From a bacterium (GTDB lineage Bacteria > Desulfobacterota > Desulfocorpusculales > Desulfocorpusculum), in contig JBBFLE010000004.1 of NCBI GenBank assembly GCA_037481695.1, positions 124,001 through 188,000 on the forward strand: a stretch of 64,000 nucleotides of DNA, given 5' to 3'. Positions 24,441 to 34,055 of this stretch are shown piece after piece. The position numbers and the translations under genes are program-made. Numbering within the stretch: the stretch's first letter is position 1; each line of letters opens with the position of its first letter. A model generated the notes under the pieces. That model did no database searches, was not told the DNA's origin, and saw only the letters and a program-made list of their open reading frames with translations.

Positions 24441-25933
24441 TCCCTATGTAACTTAGGATTGGGTCTGACCAGGACCCTTCTTTGAAAGCGCTGCTCCAGT
24501 TCCTCCAAACCCGGCCTCTCATCCTCACAGAGCATGTGGGCCACATCCGGATGCACCTCTACGAACACGTCACCACTGAGGTAATGGGAATGTGCCATTT
24601 CCCTTTGGATTTCTCTCAAGACCTCGTAGCACACGGTGGCTGTGGAGCGAATCCATCCCTGCCCATCGCAATATGGGCAAGGCTCACAAAGCTGTTTGCC
24701 GACCCCCTCCTTGACTCTCTTGCGAGTCATCTGCACAAGGCCCAACTCTGACATCTTAAGCACATTGGTGGGACTTCGGTCTTTCTTCAAGGCATCCTTT
24801 AGAGTCTCCAAAACCAGTTCCTTGCTGGATTCCTTTTCCATGTCTATGAAATCTATTATGATTATCCCGCCCAGATTGCGGAGCCTTATCTGATAGGCTA
24901 TCTCTTTAGCCGCCTCCAGGTTGGTCTTGACTATGGTCTCTTCCAGATTGTGTCTTCCCACATAACGTCCGGAATTGACATCTATGGTTGTAAGGGCTTC
25001 TGTCTCCTCAATGAGAATATAACCGCCGGACTTGAGCCAGATCTTTTTTTCCAGGGCCCTGGATATTTCCATTTCTATGTGATATGCATCGAAGATCGGT
25101 TCATCCTCTTCATAGAGAATGATCCTGTGATTGAACTGGGGGAGGTTGGCATCTAGAAACCCCAGAATCCTTCTGTACTCTGAGTCAGAATCTATTATGA
25201 GCCTGTCAACTTCTCCTACCATCAGATCTCTGACGGCCCTCAGAGTTATGTCCAGCTCCGCATATAGAAGCCTGGGCACAGGGCCCCGCTCCGCGTTTCT
25301 CTTTATGGACTCCCAGACCTGAACCAGGAAGTCCATTTCGGCTCGGATTTCCTCCTCGCTTACCCCTTCGCTGGCTGTACGGGCTATGAAACCGTAGGCC
25401 TCGGGCCTTATCCTGCGCAGCAGCTCCCTGAGTCGACAGCGCTCCTGCTCGGCTTCTATTCTTCTGGAAACTCCCAGGTGTGAAGCTGTGGGAAGCAGTA
25501 CCAGATTTCTGCCAGGCAGAGAGATGTGGGTAGTGACCCTGGCCCCTTTGCTGCCCATGGGGTCTTTGGCCACCTGTACCATTATCTGCTGCCCTTCACT
25601 TATCATCTCCTCTATGGCGTGGCCAGAAACAGGCCTGGAATTTCTATCCTCCTCATTGGAATCCACAGCTCCTTCCACACCCAAGAGTTCTCCCAAGTCT
25701 CTGGAATCATCCCTCACATCATCCACGTAAAGAAAAGCCGCCTTGGGAAGTCCTATGTCCACAAAGCAGGCCTGCATTCCAGGTAATACCTTGAGCACCC
25801 GACCCAGGTAAACGTTTCCCACCAGGCTTCGATCCGACTCTCGCTCCACATAGAGCTCGGCCAGGACTCCATGCTCCAGCAGGGCTACCCTGGTTTCCCT
25901 AGATGTCACATTGACAACAAGCTCTGAGGACAT
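24416..25933 (-). CDS. rng: ribonuclease G (Rne/Rng family)
   Basis: A 505-residue endoribonuclease. The N-terminal S1-like domain starts with VGNVYLGRV, an acidic insert follows, and the catalytic metal ligands lie in TTIDVNSGRYVG and IIDFIDM. The C-terminal zinc-link CEPCPYCDGQGW joins subunits. RNase G processes the 5' end of 16S rRNA and takes part in mRNA turnover in the cytoplasm. The start ATG 25933 lies inside the end of the radical SAM gene (35-base overlap), so the two are co-transcribed. Length matches RNase G rather than the longer RNase E. Confidence 0.92.
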   Translation of the reverse strand: MSSELVVNVTSRETRVALLEHGVLAELYVERESDRSLVGNVYLGRVLKVLPGMQACFVDIGLPKAAFLYVDDVRDDSRDLGELLGVEGAVDSNEEDRNSRPVSGHAIEEMISEGQQIMVQVAKDPMGSKGARVTTHISLPGRNLVLLPTASHLGVSRRIEAEQERCRLRELLRRIRPEAYGFIARTASEGVSEEEIRAEMDFLVQVWESIKRNAERGPVPRLLYAELDITLRAVRDLMVGEVDRLIIDSDSEYRRILGFLDANLPQFNHRIILYEEDEPIFDAYHIEMEISRALEKKIWLKSGGYILIEETEALTTIDVNSGRYVGRHNLEETIVKTNLEAAKEIAYQIRLRNLGGIIIIDFIDMEKESSKELVLETLKDALKKDRSPTNVLKMSELGLVQMTRKRVKEGVGKQLCEPCPYCDGQGWIRSTATVCYEVLREIQREMAHSHYLSGDVFVEVHPDVAHMLCEDERPGLEELEQRFQRRVLVRPNPKLHRDQVEVILS

Positions 25934-28559
25934 GCTTTTCCACCCCTCCTTCCTCCCCGGGGATGGGGCTGTCCCTCCCTTGGACTTTTGATCCTAGTAA
26001 CTCCACATTTGTCTTCCATATCCTCAATCTCCTGACTTGAGATTCCTCTAGACTCAGGAGACCTCCCAGAATCTCCACCAGGCGCGTACCCCCCTCGGGA
26101 AAACTGAGGATCCTCAGGCTTACCAGATCCTCCTGGAGGCTGCAGACACCCTCTACCAGGGGTCTTATGTCAACCTCCCTCATGCTTGAACCATCTTTCC
26201 CTCTTCTGCGGACCAGCCAAATCTCAGAGCTGAGGAATCCCTCCACCCGCTTTCTGAGTTCTTCACCCCTCGGGCCCATACCATGCGGAATTTGCACTCT
26301 ATAGCAACTGCGCATCTTTTCCCTGAAAAGAGAGGGCGAGTTTACCTCCACCTCTTCACAGGAAATGGGCTTTATACCCTCTGGCAACTCACTTCCCAGC
26401 CTCTGGAGTAGATCCTCTGGCTTCAGGAATCCAAGGGTTTCCAGGTCCATGAACTCCGCCCAGCTTTCCACTCCCAAGGGCAATCCTGGTCCCAGATCCA
26501 CTCTTGGCATGGGATGATGTCCCTCGCTGAAACGAAGCGCAATCCCAGCCCTGCGTAGCGCTCTTAGCAGGACATTACCCATCTCCAGATGTCCCAGAAA
26601 TCTTGCCTGTCCTGTCTTGGCATAGCGTACACGAAATCTCTTGAGCACATCGCGCCCCTTGACACGATGATAAGCTCCTGAAAACATTCCCATTCCGGGG
26701 AAAATGGTCCCATCCGAGGCCTCGGCAGCCAGAACCGGGCGAATTCTGGCATCACACACACCACATCCGTGGCATGTTCCGCTCCTGCAGTCCGAGGTGA
26801 ACTCTCCCCTCATGGCCTTTTTGTATTCCTCTAGCAAGAACTCCTGGGAGACGCCCACATCCAGATGGCTCCAGGGAAGAGGTTTGTCCAGGGGAAGCTT
26901 CCTGCCAACGTAATCCTCCAGTGGGATCCCGCTGCGCCTGAAGGCCTCCTCCCACAGATCATAGCGCAGGTATTCACTCCAGCCGTCTAGCTTGCAACCC
27001 ATTTCATGGGCCATCAAGAGCACTTGCGCCAGTCTTCTGTCCCCTCTGGAAAAAGCACCTTCCAGCTGGCTCAATCTGGCCTCCTGCCATTTCACCTGGA
27101 TGCCCTTTCTGCGTAGTGCCTTGCGAAGCCATCCCAGTCGTGTGATGGTTTCCTCCAAGGAGATCTGTGTAGCCCATTGCAATGGAGTATGAGGTTTTGG
27201 CACAAATGTGGAGATGCCCACGGCAAGCCTTGCCCTTTTTTTGAAGCGGCCTGCCACCTCCAATATCTTTGTGCACATCTGCACGATCCCTTCCAGGTCA
27301 TCCATGGTTTCCGTGGGCAGGCCCACCATGAAATAGAGTTTCAAGGAAACCCAACCCTTGGAGAAGACCCTGCTGACCGTGTCCAAGACCTCCTCTTGGC
27401 TCAGATCCTTGTTGATGACCCTGCGAAGCCTCTCTGTGCCTGCTTCTGGAGCTATGGTTATGCCTGTCTTGCGCACCTCCCTTACCATTGCGAGCACTTG
27501 GTCCGATAGGCTCCCAACCCTCAGGGACGGGAAGGAAAGGGCAACCCTCTCGGGCACATATCTGGCAGAGAGATCTGATACGATTTGGGTCAGAGAGCTG
27601 TGGTCCCCGGAGCTTAGGGAGAGTAGGGAGAGTTCCTCATACCCACTGGCGCTTATGGCCCTTTGAGCCAGTTCCAAGACCCTTCTGGAACCTCTTTCCC
27701 TGACAGGTCTGTAAGTGAATCCAGCCTGGCAAAAACGGCATCCTCTGGTGCAGCCTCTGGCTATTTCCACACAGGCCCGATCATGTACAACCTCAGTGTA
27801 GGGCACAATGGTATCCCCCTTGACCGGACTGCTGTCCAGATCCAGAACCACCCGTCGAACAACCCTTTTCAAGGCAGGTGCCTGGGTCTTGAGAGAACTC
27901 ACAGAGCCATCCTCAGCATACTCCACATGGAAAAAACCAGGCACATACACCCCGCTTATGCCTGCCAGCCCTTCTAGTATGCGCTCCTTGGACCAACCCG
28001 ACCCACGTGCCTGCAGCAGAAGGTCCACCACTTCCTGCACCACCTCTTCCCCATCTCCCAACACAAAGGCGTCCAAAAAAGGCGCAATGGGCTCCGGATT
28101 CACGCAGCAGGTGCCCCCTGCGATAACCAGGGGAAAGGGCTCAACCCTCTGCTCAGAAAACAGCTTGATCCCCCCCAACCTGAGTATGTGCAGCACATTG
28201 CTGTAGCCCATCTCATAAGGAATGGAAAACCCTATGACATGGAAATCATGAAGGGGTAATCGAGACTCCAGGGACAGAAGAGGAATCCCTCTGAGACCCA
28301 TCTGTTCTTCCATGTCAGGCCAGGGCACAAAGAACCGCTCTGCAGCCACCTCCTCCCTGGCATTGAGAATCCCGTACATGAGTCTGAAGCCCAGGTGGGA
28401 CATTCCGATCTCGTATGTGTCTGGGAAGGCCAAGGCAAAGCGCAAAGGAATCCTGGCCAGATCCTTCCTGACAGAGCCCACCTCACCCCCAAGGTATCGA
28501 CTGGGCCTGCTGACCATGGGTAGCAGCTTTTCCAACTCACCAAACCATGTATTGCCCAT
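25899..28559 (-). CDS. radical SAM protein, TIGR03960-type fused to DUF2344
   Basis: An 886-residue fusion. Residues 1-600 form the B12-binding-like plus radical SAM part, with the cluster motif C-TRG-C-RF-C around residue 270. The last 250 residues, from KRFRVRYAKTGQARFLGHLE, are the DUF2344 (TIGR03936) domain. A CHGCGVC segment between the two could bind another metal or cluster. The function is unknown; the family is conserved beside RNase G and ribosomal protein genes in many bacteria, so an RNA- or translation-linked modification is often supposed. It overlaps rng by 35 bases. A terminator at 28582-28609 separates it from rpoZ. Confidence 0.88.
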   Translation of the reverse strand: MGNTWFGELEKLLPMVSRPSRYLGGEVGSVRKDLARIPLRFALAFPDTYEIGMSHLGFRLMYGILNAREEVAAERFFVPWPDMEEQMGLRGIPLLSLESRLPLHDFHVIGFSIPYEMGYSNVLHILRLGGIKLFSEQRVEPFPLVIAGGTCCVNPEPIAPFLDAFVLGDGEEVVQEVVDLLLQARGSGWSKERILEGLAGISGVYVPGFFHVEYAEDGSVSSLKTQAPALKRVVRRVVLDLDSSPVKGDTIVPYTEVVHDRACVEIARGCTRGCRFCQAGFTYRPVRERGSRRVLELAQRAISASGYEELSLLSLSSGDHSSLTQIVSDLSARYVPERVALSFPSLRVGSLSDQVLAMVREVRKTGITIAPEAGTERLRRVINKDLSQEEVLDTVSRVFSKGWVSLKLYFMVGLPTETMDDLEGIVQMCTKILEVAGRFKKRARLAVGISTFVPKPHTPLQWATQISLEETITRLGWLRKALRRKGIQVKWQEARLSQLEGAFSRGDRRLAQVLLMAHEMGCKLDGWSEYLRYDLWEEAFRRSGIPLEDYVGRKLPLDKPLPWSHLDVGVSQEFLLEEYKKAMRGEFTSDCRSGTCHGCGVCDARIRPVLAAEASDGTIFPGMGMFSGAYHRVKGRDVLKRFRVRYAKTGQARFLGHLEMGNVLLRALRRAGIALRFSEGHHPMPRVDLGPGLPLGVESWAEFMDLETLGFLKPEDLLQRLGSELPEGIKPISCEEVEVNSPSLFREKMRSCYRVQIPHGMGPRGEELRKRVEGFLSSEIWLVRRRGKDGSSMREVDIRPLVEGVCSLQEDLVSLRILSFPEGGTRLVEILGGLLSLEESQVRRLRIWKTNVELLGSKVQGRDSPIPGEEGGVEKHVLRACCQCDI

Positions 28560-28581
28560 TTTGGCTCACTCGAATTGCGAG

Positions 28582-28609
28582 AAAAAAAAGCCCGAGGAAT
28601 ACCTCGGGC
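28582..28609 (-). terminator. rho-independent terminator after rpoZ
   Basis: On the minus strand an 8-bp stem GCCCGAGG/CCTCGGGC (28602-28609 and 28590-28597, loop of 4) is followed by eight T's (A's at 28582-28589 on the plus strand). It lies 22 bases after rpoZ and just before the radical SAM gene, so it ends the rpoZ transcript or attenuates read-through. Confidence 0.9.
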
Positions 28610-28630
28610 CCAAACCAAAGATTACCCAGA

Positions 28631-29020
28631 TCATTCCTCTTCTTCTGCTTCCCCTTCCTCTGCCAGGATCTCGTGAAATCCATCCTCGGGCAGACTTCCC
28701 ACCTCTGTCAGATCGCTCAGGGATCCCCTCTGGGTGAACTCCCCGATACCCACTTCCTCAATGGCAGTATCCAACATGATCTCTTCTTCGCGAGGCTCGG
28801 AAACGGGCCTCTGGGGCTCTGGCGGCTTAGTGGGATCCAGATAAGGCTTGACCTTCTTTGATGCAATCTCTCTGAGAGCTATCACACTGGGACGGTTCTT
28901 GGCCTGGACAAGGGGTTTGGAGCCTTCCATCAGCTGTCTTGTTCTTTTGACAGCCGCCTGCACCAAAAGAAAACGATTCTCCACATGATCCACGCAATCC
29001 TCTATTGTCACGCGGGCCAT
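28631..29020 (-). CDS. rpoZ: RNA polymerase omega subunit
   Basis: A 129-residue protein. The omega core [29 protein letters not shown] and [11 protein letters not shown] fills the first 60 residues. A proline-rich and then very acidic tail of about 65 residues, ending in repeated Glu, makes it longer than the common 70-90-residue form. Omega helps assemble the polymerase and binds beta prime. A ribosome site AGAGGTG precedes the ATG. It has its own strong promoter at 29061-29090 and a terminator just downstream, so it is probably a single-gene transcript. Confidence 0.9.
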   Translation of the reverse strand: MARVTIEDCVDHVENRFLLVQAAVKRTRQLMEGSKPLVQAKNRPSVIALREIASKKVKPYLDPTKPPEPQRPVSEPREEEIMLDTAIEEVGIGEFTQRGSLSDLTEVGSLPEDGFHEILAEEGEAEEEE

Positions 29021-29060
29021 ACAAGCACCTCTTGTGATTAGGTATTACAATCCGCTCAGT

Positions 29061-29090
29061 ATTATAGATCCTGAGCCCCTCAAAGGTCAA
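29061..29090 (-). promoter_or_regulatory. sigma-70 promoter of rpoZ
   Basis: On the minus strand, TTGACC (29085-29090) and a perfect TATAAT (29061-29066) are separated by 18 bases. The transcript would start about 34 bases before the rpoZ ATG. This is one of the two strongest promoters seen in the window. Confidence 0.8.
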
Positions 29091-29131
29091 ACATTTTGCC
29101 TGTGCGGACACTCACACAAGCCAGACCACCT

Positions 29132-30154
29132 TCATGAATTCAAGCTCCGGAAAGAATCCCAGCCTCCTTGGGGAAACTCAGAGATGACCCCCTGCCTGTT
29201 CAAAAGAAGAATCCGAGGATCTTCGGTGGTCTCACCTATGCGCCATATGGGCCTACGGAATCTCTCCTCAAAGGCCGACTCCATCTCTGCTGCTTTTGCA
29301 GCAGGCACCGTAAGCAAAAGGCAGTAATCCTCTCCGCCTGCCAGGGCCAGGGACACTGGATTCAACCCCAGCTCCAGGGCGTAATGCCTTAATTCCTTGG
29401 AAATAGGAATGGCCTCCTCCTTTACAATGGCCCCCACCCCGCTTCTCTTGCAGATATGACGAAGATCCGATGCCAGCCCGTCACTCAAATCCATCATGGC
29501 CCTGGGAAATCCTCTTTCGGCCAGGAATCTCCCTTCACACACATGGGGCCTGGGGTCCAGGTGTGCTCTCACAAGAGGACTACCTTCCCCCTGGGACCCA
29601 GCACTGCCTCTTAGAAGCAGGTCCAAACCAGCCCCTGCATCCCCCAGGGTGCCGGTCACGTAAATGAGATCTCCTGGTTGGGCACCTGATCTAAAAACCA
29701 CCAAGTCTTTTCTGGCACAGCCAGTGAGGGCAATGCTTATGACCAAAGGACCATGGGACCTGGTGGTATCCCCCCCCAAGATGTTGACCCTATGCTCCTG
29801 TCCCATCTCCCTCAAACCCTCGTATAGATCCTCCAGGTTTTCCAGGGTGAGCCTCTGTGGCACTGCCAAACACACATAGGCATCCAACGGTTCGGCTCCC
29901 ATGGCGGCCATATCGCTTAGGTTTACGGCCAGGCTCTTTCGTCCCAGGAGCCTGAAACTGGTAGTCTCCAAGGTGAAATGGACCCCTTCCACCAGCATGT
30001 CCGTTGTAATGAGCAGCACCATTCCGGCTCGGGGCTCGAACACAGAGGCGTCATCTCCTACTGCCTGTATGACCCCTTCTGGTCTAAAGATGACTTGCCG
30101 AGTCACTCTTTCTATGAAGCCGAACTCGCCTATTTCCGAAAGATTGGTGCTCAT
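29132..30154 (-). CDS. thiL: thiamine-monophosphate kinase
   Basis: A 340-residue ATP-dependent kinase of the AIR synthase/PurM-like fold. VGDDASVF near residue 32, TTDMLVEGVHF, the NLSDMAAMGA helix and GGDTTRSHGP are ThiL signatures, and MMDLSDGLASDL plus GGEDYCLL complete the set. It phosphorylates thiamine monophosphate to the diphosphate cofactor. It is the last gene after the Mla-type lipid transport genes, 6 bases after the lipoprotein gene, so it may be co-transcribed with them, though the function is unrelated. No other thi gene is nearby. Confidence 0.92.
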   Translation of the reverse strand: MSTNLSEIGEFGFIERVTRQVIFRPEGVIQAVGDDASVFEPRAGMVLLITTDMLVEGVHFTLETTSFRLLGRKSLAVNLSDMAAMGAEPLDAYVCLAVPQRLTLENLEDLYEGLREMGQEHRVNILGGDTTRSHGPLVISIALTGCARKDLVVFRSGAQPGDLIYVTGTLGDAGAGLDLLLRGSAGSQGEGSPLVRAHLDPRPHVCEGRFLAERGFPRAMMDLSDGLASDLRHICKRSGVGAIVKEEAIPISKELRHYALELGLNPVSLALAGGEDYCLLLTVPAAKAAEMESAFEERFRRPIWRIGETTEDPRILLLNRQGVISEFPQGGWDSFRSLNS

Positions 30155-30160
30155 CTGGTT

Positions 30161-30751
30161 TCATTTCCCAAGTTTCATCATGGCCTCTGCTATCAAACGG
30201 GCAGCTTTTTGCAAGAGCCGGCTCTTAGCAGCCACCAACTCCTCGTAGAGCCTGCTGGTGGTGGGCTCAATCATGTCCAACTCTCCCTCTGCAAGAGGCT
30301 TTTTGGGATCTGCCCCATAGATGACCCAATGGGCCAGGAATTCCACCTTTTGGCCTGGGCTGGCTTCCAAGCGTTTCACCCTCAGGCTCACCTGATGATC
30401 CACTCCTGCAAAGGATTTCCATGGGAAATACTCCACCCTTTGAACACAGACATGCCTGGCTATCTCCTCTGCCACTACCCTGGCTATGCCCTGGGCAAGA
30501 GGCTCTCCCCACTGGTCAAATTCCAAAGGCTGTATCTCGTTGGGGCTGAGGCGAACCACTATTTGGGGCCTATCCAAGTAGGCCGGAATCTCCACAGGGC
30601 CCACCCCCAGGATGATGCAGGAGTTGGATCTGTGCCGAGAGCCGGGCCCGGGAGATGAATCCAGCACATAAAACCGGGTGGGAGCTGTAACCGAGCAAGC
30701 GGCAACAGTGAGCATCAAGGCTGCTACAAGCAACACCATGTGAGTTCTCAT
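30161..30751 (-). CDS. ABC-type transport auxiliary lipoprotein (PqiC-like)
   Basis: A 196-residue lipoprotein from ATG 30751; the frame opens earlier at 30784 but the signal peptide starts at MRTHMVLLVAALML with lipobox V-A-A-C at residues 16-19. After cleavage the protein carries a short Thr-Arg-Phe-Tyr-Val-Leu strand and the pattern of the PF03886 auxiliary family. Such lipoproteins work with MCE/PqiB or Mla transporters in the periplasm, probably on the outer membrane. It is placed right after the MCE-domain gene (4-base gap) in the mlaE-mlaF-mlaD row. Family call fair; exact role inferred. Confidence 0.8.
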   Translation of the reverse strand: MRTHMVLLVAALMLTVAACSVTAPTRFYVLDSSPGPGSRHRSNSCIILGVGPVEIPAYLDRPQIVVRLSPNEIQPLEFDQWGEPLAQGIARVVAEEIARHVCVQRVEYFPWKSFAGVDHQVSLRVKRLEASPGQKVEFLAHWVIYGADPKKPLAEGELDMIEPTTSRLYEELVAAKSRLLQKAARLIAEAMMKLGK

Positions 30752-30755
30752 GGAA

Positions 30756-31805
30756 TCATCTCCCTTTGGGCGATCCCTTACCATGTATCAGAGCTTCAGG
30801 ATGCCTGCCCAGATAATCGGCCAGAACCCTCACGGATCTTGCGGCCAGAGCCATCTCTTCCATGGCTGCTGTGAGCCTCTGGACCAAAGGGGAGTTCTCC
30901 TCGGTGAGCCTCTCCACGGAGCCCAGAGTCTTCTTGGCCTGATCAACAGCCATGTCAGTGGTCTCCAAACTTTTCCCCAAGGCCTTGGAAATGGCCGTCA
31001 CGTTTGCCTCCATCTCCTGAGCCAGACTTGCGAAACTCCGTATGGTCTCTTGGAGTGACCCGCTTGTGCGAAGAAGCTGTGCATCAGCACTCTTGGCAAG
31101 CTTTCCATAGTCCCTTATGGTCTCTTCCAGGACAGAGGCCAAGGGTCCCACCTGTTCGTTAAGATTACTGGCCAGTTCAGCCAGCCTCTGTAGAGCCTTT
31201 TCCATGGAACTGAGACTGCCTTTCAGCTCAGGAGAGTTGATTAGGGCCTCTATTCCGTCCACGCTGCGAACTATCTTATTGACCATCTCTTCCAGAGGGA
31301 GGTCTTCCAGCTTCCTGGCCAGCTGCTGCATGACCGTGGGCACAGTAGGAATCTCAGGAAGTGTGCCATCACCTCTGAACTCAGCAGGCTTTTCAGGAAG
31401 AAAATCCAGGCTTATCATCAACTGCCCTGTAACATAGCTCTGAGTCACCAGTTGAGCTCTTAGGCCCTTTTCCACAAGCTTCTGGAACTGTTCCTGGGGA
31501 GCCCAGGCCTTTCCTACTCCAGTGACTCTGTGAGGCTGCAGTTCAACCACAACCGGAATCCTAAAAGATGAATCATTGGGATCAAAAACAAGTTGTATGT
31601 CCTTCACAGAGCCAATCTTGACCCCCCTGAAAACAACCGGGGCTCCCTCATTGAGCCCGCTTACCGAGCCCTCAAAGAACATGACGAAGTCTTGGAATCG
31701 GCCAAAAAGCTTGCCAGAACCAAAGACTCCCACACCAATCACGATCAGTACCAGGGCTCCAAGCACGAAGCCGCCTATGGCGGTCCTGCTCACATCCCTG
31801 CTCAT
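30756..31805 (-). CDS. mlaD: MlaD/MCE-domain periplasmic lipid-transport protein
   Basis: A 349-residue protein from ATG 31805, preceded by AGGAAGGGGG; the frame extends upstream to 31895 but without a ribosome site. One N-terminal membrane helix (about residues 9-28) anchors it, followed by a single MCE domain (FEGSVSGLNEGAPVVFRGVKIG and following). The last 180 residues are a long predicted coiled coil or apolipoprotein-like helix. MCE proteins form hexameric tubes that carry lipids between membranes. It works with the ATPase and permease encoded just upstream. Longer than E. coli MlaD, which lacks the helical tail. Confidence 0.85.
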   Translation of the reverse strand: MSRDVSRTAIGGFVLGALVLIVIGVGVFGSGKLFGRFQDFVMFFEGSVSGLNEGAPVVFRGVKIGSVKDIQLVFDPNDSSFRIPVVVELQPHRVTGVGKAWAPQEQFQKLVEKGLRAQLVTQSYVTGQLMISLDFLPEKPAEFRGDGTLPEIPTVPTVMQQLARKLEDLPLEEMVNKIVRSVDGIEALINSPELKGSLSSMEKALQRLAELASNLNEQVGPLASVLEETIRDYGKLAKSADAQLLRTSGSLQETIRSFASLAQEMEANVTAISKALGKSLETTDMAVDQAKKTLGSVERLTEENSPLVQRLTAAMEEMALAARSVRVLADYLGRHPEALIHGKGSPKGR

Positions 31806-32006
31806 CTTACCCCCTTCCTGTTGCCCCCAATGGGTGCCTTCTGAGGCCTTGGCTTTCCAACACCTCTGGGGCGCAGATGCCCCTGACCAGATCACACCTC
31901 AAGGCCCATGCCATCGGCTCAAAAAAACCCATTTCCCATCCAGTCATGGGCTCTACCCAACAGCAAGAAACAAGCCCCCTGGGGCCTCAGGCCATCAGCC
32001 GCAACC

Positions 32007-32792
32007 CTAGCCTGGAGAATAACCAGGGCCCCCTGGATTCGGCAAGGAGGAGCCCCTTGTCAGAAACTCCTTTACCCTTGGGTCAGGGCAAGTGGCCAAG
32101 AGCTGCTTGGGATGGCCCTGGGCTATCATGGTCCTGGCTTCAGAGTCCAGGAAAATGGAATTATCCGCCAGGGTGAATATGCTGGCCAACTCGTGGGTCA
32201 CCACCAGGATGCTGGCTCCAAGGCTATCTCGGAGCTCCAATATGAGCTCATCCAGGCGTCTGGCGCTCACTGGGTCCAGGCCGGCCGAGGGCTCGTCAAA
32301 GAAAAGCACTTCCGGATCCAGGGCCATGGCACGGGCCAGGCCTGCCCGCTTGCGCATTCCCCCACTGATCTCCGAGGGGTAATAATCCTCAAATCCTGCC
32401 AAACCCACAAGAGCCAGTTTCAGGGACACCAGTTCCTTGATCTGCCCTTCTTCCAGCTGGGTGAACTCCTTGAGGGGCAGGGCTACGTTCTCGGCAATGG
32501 TCATGGAACTCCAAAGGGCCCCGCTCTGGTACAGTATGCCTATACGGCTCAGAATCCTCTGCCTGGTAGCCTCATCCGCAGCCCATAGGTCTTCTCCCCA
32601 GTAGAGCACCTTTCCTGCTGCAGGGGCCTGGAGCCCCACCATATGCCTAAGAAGTGTGCTCTTGCCGCAACCGCTCCCTCCCATGACCACCAGGATTTCC
32701 CCCTTGTTAACCTGGAAATTCAGGTCTTTTTGCACCACCTGGTCTCCATAGGCCATTGTCAGATCCTTCACCTGCACCACAGGCTCTCCCAT
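32007..32792 (-). CDS. mlaF: ABC transporter ATP-binding protein of the Mla system
   Basis: A 261-residue ABC ATPase from ATG 32792; a GTG at 32816 is an alternative that would overlap the permease gene. Walker A is GGSGCGKST, the signature is SGGMRKRAGLARA, and Walker B is VLFFDEPSAGLDP. The SGGMRKR form is typical of MlaF/Ttg2A-type ATPases. It drives lipid movement by the permease MlaE at the inner membrane. It follows mlaE by 4 bases and precedes mlaD after a 201-base gap with no clear gene or terminator. Confidence 0.9.
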   Translation of the reverse strand: MGEPVVQVKDLTMAYGDQVVQKDLNFQVNKGEILVVMGGSGCGKSTLLRHMVGLQAPAAGKVLYWGEDLWAADEATRQRILSRIGILYQSGALWSSMTIAENVALPLKEFTQLEEGQIKELVSLKLALVGLAGFEDYYPSEISGGMRKRAGLARAMALDPEVLFFDEPSAGLDPVSARRLDELILELRDSLGASILVVTHELASIFTLADNSIFLDSEARTMIAQGHPKQLLATCPDPRVKEFLTRGSSLPNPGGPGYSPG

Positions 32793-32796
32793 GGCC

Positions 32797-33942
32797 TCAA
32801 ATCCCCAAGATTTCACAAAGGTAGGTAATGACGGCCGTGGCCACTATGATGGCCACTATCCCGTTTACAACAGCCGATGTGGCAGCCTCCCCTACGCCCG
32901 AGGCACTTCTGCTGGAGCGCATTCCCTGGAGGCAGCCTGTGAAGGCCACCAACACTCCGAAGACAAAACTGTGAAAAAGCCCTATCCAAAAATATGTCAA
33001 CTTGACCGACTCCTGAGTCACACGCAGATATTCCTGAACATTTAGATCCAGCATCAGCAGGCCCACGGTCATTCCACCCAGAACCCCCATGAGGTCAGAA
33101 TAGGCGCAAAGAAGAGGCATCATCAAGCTCAGGCCCAGCACCCTGGGAAGCACCAGAAACTCCATGGGGGAAATCCCAAGGGTCCTCAGGGCATCGATCT
33201 CCTCATTGACCTGCATGGTCCCCAACTCTGCTGCGAAGGCAGCACCAGTCCTGCCGGCCATGATGATTCCGGTCATGATAGCCCCAAGCACCCTTACCAT
33301 TCCTATTCCCACCAGGGCTGCCACAAAAATCTGAGCCCCAAACATTCTAAGCTGCACTGCTCCCACAAAGGCCAGGATCAGCCCTACCAGAAAGCTGATG
33401 AGGGAGACTATGGGAAGAGCCTGTACACCACAGCGTTGCATTACCAAAAGCAGATCTGAGGAGCGGAACCTGGCTTTTCCTCTGGCCAACTTCTCGGTGG
33501 CAATTGTCAGGTCTCCCAAAAAACCCATGGCATCTCGAGCCCCATTCCACATCAAGAAAGCCTTGTCACCCACCCTGGATAACAGCGATTCACGAATCTT
33601 CTCTTTGCTGGGCTGCTTCCTTTCCGGCACCGCAGTTGCCAGCCTCAGCAGTCTTCTCACTCCCTGGGGAAGTCCATCCAGATCTACCACCAGGTTTCTG
33701 CTCTCAAGCACTTCTTGCAGTTTGCGCAAAAAGGCAATCAGGGAGCTATCCCAGGCCACCAACTCGCTGCAATCGAAGAGCAACCTTACGGATTCCCCCT
33801 GAATCTCGCGTAAACTGCCTGCCACAGACTGCACAGAAGGGCTCGGCTGCCCCAGCTTCCAGCGGCCTTTGAGGTGAACCACCCAAGTCCCCTTCTCTGC
33901 ATTGGAGATCTTTGCTTCGGCCATGTTTCCCAAGCTTTCCAT
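32797..33942 (-). CDS. mlaE: MlaE-family permease with N-terminal STAS domain
   Basis: A 381-residue inner-membrane protein. The first 105 residues form a STAS-like domain (LLFDCSELVAWDSSLIAFL), and residues 120-380 carry the MlaE fold with five or six hydrophobic segments, a long GAAFAAELGTMQVNEEIDALRTLG loop and a conserved RVLGL region. The permease moves lipids across the inner membrane with MlaF. The fusion of a STAS domain to MlaE is known in other bacteria, where a separate MlaB does the same job in E. coli, so no mlaB gene is needed here. First gene of the row; no strong promoter was seen just upstream. Confidence 0.88.
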   Translation of the reverse strand: MESLGNMAEAKISNAEKGTWVVHLKGRWKLGQPSPSVQSVAGSLREIQGESVRLLFDCSELVAWDSSLIAFLRKLQEVLESRNLVVDLDGLPQGVRRLLRLATAVPERKQPSKEKIRESLLSRVGDKAFLMWNGARDAMGFLGDLTIATEKLARGKARFRSSDLLLVMQRCGVQALPIVSLISFLVGLILAFVGAVQLRMFGAQIFVAALVGIGMVRVLGAIMTGIIMAGRTGAAFAAELGTMQVNEEIDALRTLGISPMEFLVLPRVLGLSLMMPLLCAYSDLMGVLGGMTVGLLMLDLNVQEYLRVTQESVKLTYFWIGLFHSFVFGVLVAFTGCLQGMRSSRSASGVGEAATSAVVNGIVAIIVATAVITYLCEILGI

Positions 33943-34055
33943 GGTCCAACCCTAGTTAGATTTCAAGGTGCTCTCAAGGGTCGTGATCCGGAGTTTCTCC
34001 TCACGTTCAACGAGGAAATACACCAGGTCTTGCCCTGTGGGGGATCAGGGCGATG

